NCBI GenBank assembly: GCA_017306865.1 | Contig: JAFKHH010000015.1 | Coordinates: 124,001-188,000 of the forward strand | DNA from: Filimonas sp. | GTDB lineage: Bacteria > Bacteroidota > Bacteroidia > Chitinophagales > Chitinophagaceae | Direction: 5' to 3' | Length of the DNA: 64,000 nucleotides | In this document: positions 61,148-64,000 of the stretch, one piece after another | Numbering within the stretch: the stretch's first letter is position 1 | How the letters are laid out: each line of letters begins with the position of its first letter | Made by a program: the position numbers and the translations under genes | The notes under the pieces: model-generated | The model's input: the letters and a program-made list of their open reading frames with translations, nothing else | Databases searched by the model: none | Told to the model about the DNA's origin: nothing

Positions 61148-63553
61148 TTAGTTCTTTGATGCAGCTTTCTGCATTGGGTTCAATCCTTGTGATTGTCCGC
61201 GTGCAGCCTGTTTCGTTTTATAGATGCTAAAGTTACTTGGTTGGTCTACCTTAGGCCAGCTATTATTGTTTTCGTCAATATCGGCTGTCTCACGCATTGG
61301 GTCTAGTTTTACTGCAGACACTTCTTTATCCAGCAAGAACAGTTTTGTAACCTTGTTCTCATTCTTACGCCAGATCTGCGCCGGAATGCGGTTTACCTCT
61401 TTGCTGCCATCAGCAAACGTAAACTCTACAATGATCGGCATTACCAAACCACCTTTGTTGCTGAATGTAAGCTGATACAAGTATTTACCTGCATACTTCT
61501 GTAAAGTAGCTTCGTCTGCTTTTTCTATTTCAGGGCGTGTTGCTTTTACCAGGTAAGTAGAGTCATAAGGCTCTATACCCCTGTCGTATTTCCAGTAAAA
61601 ATCGCGCAGTGTAGTATCAGAATCTGTCAGGAAAGTGATTGACTTATCCTCACGGTTACGGATCTTGGAAATATCTTCAAACGCATTTACTGATGGTTTA
61701 TCTATCGGGCGCATACCGTTTGCATTAGCAGCACCATTGCCGCCACGGCCACCGCCACCGGTAAATGGTTTTGGTGTACCATTCGGATCTAGTTTGTAAC
61801 CGGTAACGCTATCCAGTGCTATGTCGCACGCATCTATGCTGTAGAACCAGCCTCTCCAGAACCAGTCCAGGTCTTCTGCGCTGGCATCTTCCATTGTGCG
61901 GAACAGGTCTGCAGGCGTAGGATGTTTGAATGCCCAGCGACGTGCATATTCTTTAAACGCATAGTCAAACAGTTCACGGCCCATGATCGTTTCACGCAAA
62001 ATGTTCAAGCCTGTAGCTGGCTTAGAATAAGCGTTTGGTCCGAACTGTATAATGTTTTCGCTGTTTGTCATAATCGGCTCCAACTGGTCTTTCGGCATCT
62101 TCATGTAATCCACGATCGTCCAGGCTGGCCCACGCTTAGAAGGAAATTTGTTATCGTACAATTCTTCTGTCAGGTATTCTACGAATGTGTTCAAGCCTTC
62201 ATCCATCCATGTCCATTGACGCTCGTCGCTATTCACGATCATAGGGAAGAAGTTGTGACCCACTTCGTGGATAATCACACCCAGCATGCCGTTCTTAGCT
62301 GCTTCGCTATAAGTACCGTCTTTTTCAGTACGGCCATAGTTGAAGCAGATCATTGGGTATTCCATACCATTCGCAGCTTCTATACTTTGTGCAACAGGGT
62401 ATGGGTAAGGGATGGTAAATTTGGAATAGCTCTTAATAGTGTGCGCTACAGCTTTGGAAGAGAATTTCCTGTACAGGCCATACGCTTCTTTACCATAGAA
62501 ACTCATACACATTACTTTCTTGCCCTCTACGTTTGCAGCCAGTGCATCCCAAACGAATTTGCGGGAAGAAGTCCATGCAAAGTCACGCACCATATCCGCC
62601 TTGAAGATCCACGTTTTAGTAGCAGTGCTTTTTGTTTTCTCCGCCTGTTTAGCTTCATCTAAAGTAAAGATCTCAACAGGTTCTTTTGTAGAAGCCTGTG
62701 CCTGTTGCCAGCGCGCCAGGTGTTTTGCATCCAGCACCTGTGCATAGTTCTGGCACTCACCTGTACCGCCCACTACGTGGTCAGCAGGTACAGTCATTTG
62801 TACTTTAAAGTTGCCAAAAGTCAGTGCAAACTCACCACGTCCCGTAAACTGGTGGTTCTGCCAGCCCTGGAAGTCACTGTACACGCAAAGGCGTGGATAC
62901 CACTGTGTCATAGTAAACAAGTGGTTGCCATCTTCAGGGAAGTATTCATAACCGCCGCGGCCACCGCCTGCTATACGGTCTGTAATGTTATAGTTCCAGT
63001 CAATGTTGAATACGAAAGTCTGGCCTGGTTTCAATTGAGCAGGCAGCTCTACGCGCATCATTGTTTTGTTCACTGTGTATTTCAGTGCCTTACCTGTTGC
63101 GTCAGTGATCTTAGTGATGTTGTCACCATAACCATTTTCGTTTTTCTGTGCAGCCATCTTATCCAGCGTGCCCGCTTCTATAGAGCCGTTGCGGATAGAC
63201 GAACCGTCCTGGTAATTGGCATTCTTGGTAGAGCTATGCTCATTCTCGTCCAGTTGCAGCCACAGGTAAGTTAATACGTCAGGAGAGTTGTTGTAGTAAG
63301 TAATGGTTTCGCTACCAGTCAGTTTCAGCGCTTTCTCATCCAGCTTACACTTGATGTCGTAGTCAGCACGTTGCTGCCAGTACTTAGGGCCCGGCGCACC
63401 ACTTGCTGTGCGGTACTCATTCGGCGTAGGCAGAATAGTGCCCAGTTGTTCAAACTTGTTACCATGGTTTGAACCCGGGTTGTTCTGAATGTTTTGCGCA
63501 TTGGCGCCAATAGCAGCAGCCAAGACAGAAGTGCACAAAAGCAGTTTTCTCAT
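61148..63553 (-). CDS. M1 family zinc metallopeptidase (secreted aminopeptidase-like)
   Basis: An 801-residue exported peptidase (signal about 1-20, IGANAQN). The zinc site is HEVGH at 429-433 with E452 in WTWMDEGLNTF. The M1 substrate motif reads GMEYP in place of the usual GAMEN (about 396-400), a known variation in this branch. A Gly-rich linker (TGGGGRGGNGAAN near 590-605) joins the catalytic part to a C-terminal beta domain. It likely degrades peptides in the periplasm or outside the cell. Confidence 0.92.
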   Translation of the reverse strand: MRKLLLCTSVLAAAIGANAQNIQNNPGSNHGNKFEQLGTILPTPNEYRTASGAPGPKYWQQRADYDIKCKLDEKALKLTGSETITYYNNSPDVLTYLWLQLDENEHSSTKNANYQDGSSIRNGSIEAGTLDKMAAQKNENGYGDNITKITDATGKALKYTVNKTMMRVELPAQLKPGQTFVFNIDWNYNITDRIAGGGRGGYEYFPEDGNHLFTMTQWYPRLCVYSDFQGWQNHQFTGRGEFALTFGNFKVQMTVPADHVVGGTGECQNYAQVLDAKHLARWQQAQASTKEPVEIFTLDEAKQAEKTKSTATKTWIFKADMVRDFAWTSSRKFVWDALAANVEGKKVMCMSFYGKEAYGLYRKFSSKAVAHTIKSYSKFTIPYPYPVAQSIEAANGMEYPMICFNYGRTEKDGTYSEAAKNGMLGVIIHEVGHNFFPMIVNSDERQWTWMDEGLNTFVEYLTEELYDNKFPSKRGPAWTIVDYMKMPKDQLEPIMTNSENIIQFGPNAYSKPATGLNILRETIMGRELFDYAFKEYARRWAFKHPTPADLFRTMEDASAEDLDWFWRGWFYSIDACDIALDSVTGYKLDPNGTPKPFTGGGGRGGNGAANANGMRPIDKPSVNAFEDISKIRNREDKSITFLTDSDTTLRDFYWKYDRGIEPYDSTYLVKATRPEIEKADEATLQKYAGKYLYQLTFSNKGGLVMPIIVEFTFADGSKEVNRIPAQIWRKNENKVTKLFLLDKEVSAVKLDPMRETADIDENNNSWPKVDQPSNFSIYKTKQAARGQSQGLNPMQKAASKN

Positions 63554-63591
63554 GATGTGTTATTTAATAAAAAGTTTCTATTCGATACTTT

Positions 63592-63667
63592 GATTTGAGA
63601 TTTGATATTTAAAATTTGAAATGATGTCCTTAGAATAATCTCAAATCATAAATCTCAAATTTCAAAT
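63592..63667. repeat. inverted repeat (TTTGAGATTTGATATTT family)
   Basis: Left TTTGAGATTT words (about 63592-63622) face ATCTCAAATC words (63637-63667), upstream of the M1 peptidase start. Same family as 59097-59171. Confidence 0.65.
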
Positions 63668-64000
63668 TGCTTTCAGTCTTTCTATCGCCATCTCCAATGC
63701 TACAGCAGCAATACCTCCACTTACAAACACCAGGAAGTCCCGGCGATTGAAGCGAAGCAAACGAACACATATAAAGGAGATTAGCAATACGATAGCCACG
63801 ATAACCAGTTGGCCTACTTCAAGGCCAAGGTTGAAGGCGAGTAACTGTACAACAATATTATGGTCTCTGCCAAGCATGCTCTTGAGTAAAGTGCTGAAGC
63901 CAAGCCCATGTATTAAGCCAAATATCAATGCAAAAAGGTAGATAACCGGAAGTTTTGCGGTAAAACGAAAATCTTTTACGGTAAGATTGCTCAATGCCGT
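63662..64000 (-). CDS. HupE/UreJ-like membrane protein (partial, N-terminus outside window)
   Basis: The frame is open to the right edge, and the visible part (about 113 codons) corresponds to the C-terminal half of a HupE/UreJ_2-type protein: ALIFGLIHGLGFSTLLKSM with the family's His, then two further helices (VVQLLAFNLGLEVGQLVIVAIVLL in part and FLVFVSGGIAAVALEMAI). Such proteins are thought to be nickel/cobalt permeases. An internal TTG at 63994 is not its start. It is upstream of the M1 peptidase on the same strand. Confidence 0.75.
   Translation of the reverse strand, partial: TALSNLTVKDFRFTAKLPVIYLFALIFGLIHGLGFSTLLKSMLGRDHNIVVQLLAFNLGLEVGQLVIVAIVLLISFICVRLLRFNRRDFLVFVSGGIAAVALEMAIERLKAI

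Noticed and set aside
61922-62662. Long plus-strand ORF opposite the M1 peptidase gene
   Set aside because: It is antisense to a gene with an intact HEVGH...E zinc site, and its product has no recognisable domain or signal.

Overview
The window looks like a chromosomal segment from a Bacteroidota member, most likely of the Chitinophagaceae type. Supporting signs are several -7 elements of the Bacteroidota form TANNTTTG, few visible Shine-Dalgarno sequences, SusC-style receptor architecture (carboxypeptidase-like N-domain plus TonB barrel), the SpoIIM/DUF4129/DUF4350/MoxR/DUF58 cluster, DUF5362-like genes, and many long palindromic repeats between genes. I count 58 protein genes (two cut by the window edges), one tRNA, and a few small or tentative RNA and ORF features. 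No insertion sequence, prophage or CRISPR array is visible.

Layout. 1-7069: envelope biogenesis (OstA/LptA-like protein, MCE lipid-transfer protein, two tandem N-acetylmuramoyl-L-alanine amidases, divergent LptD). 7375-13609: mixed metabolism (LgoD-like dehydrogenase, uracil-DNA glycosylase, tRNA-Arg(UCU), PlsC, AraC regulator, SDR, YcxB-like protein). 13759-20154: a metal-acquisition locus with a Cys/His-rich secreted protein, TonB receptor, PepSY membrane protein, MbnP-like protein and MbnH/MauG-like di-heme peroxidase; the last three are joined by 4-base overlaps. 20294-23955: small membrane protein, bestrophin, SPFH protein, ExbB/ExbD. 24045-28475: PrmC, RibD, YigZ, YdcF, 3-hydroxyacyl-CoA dehydrogenase. 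28573-29771: a 128-bp-period palindromic tandem array leading into an ORF6N-domain gene. 29881-37113: a CarboxypepD_reg-like protein, Mrp/ApbC ATPase, PaiB-like flavoprotein, PyrF, then four poorly known envelope or secreted proteins. 37153-47231: SmpB, AccD, class I aldolase, a cobalamin/metal-binding protein, fructose bisphosphatase, CAP lipoprotein, an orphan ABC ATPase, a bacillithiol-transferase-like protein, Nudix, AroQ and a CoA-transferase. 47517-50265: small envelope proteins and a DHFR-like protein. 50542-56863: divergent RDD gene and the SpoIIM-DUF4129-DUF4350-MoxR-DUF58 operon. 57027-64000: esterase, second SPFH protein with a ribbon-helix-helix protein, repeat protein, M1 peptidase, HupE-like fragment.

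Two loci stand out. The first is the MbnP/MbnH-type operon. By analogy with methanobactin-linked MbnP/MbnH, where a di-heme enzyme oxidises a Trp of the partner to make a copper site, it may be a methanobactin-independent copper (or other metal) uptake system, with energy possibly supplied by the nearby ExbB/ExbD. The second is the 128-bp array beside the ORF6N gene: every unit carries a GGTCGCAA-N-TTGCGACC palindrome, and the arms grow longer toward the gene. Other notable signals are nested hairpin repeat families scattered between genes and an inverted relic of the 3' half of tRNA-Arg plus its terminator on the far side of ung.
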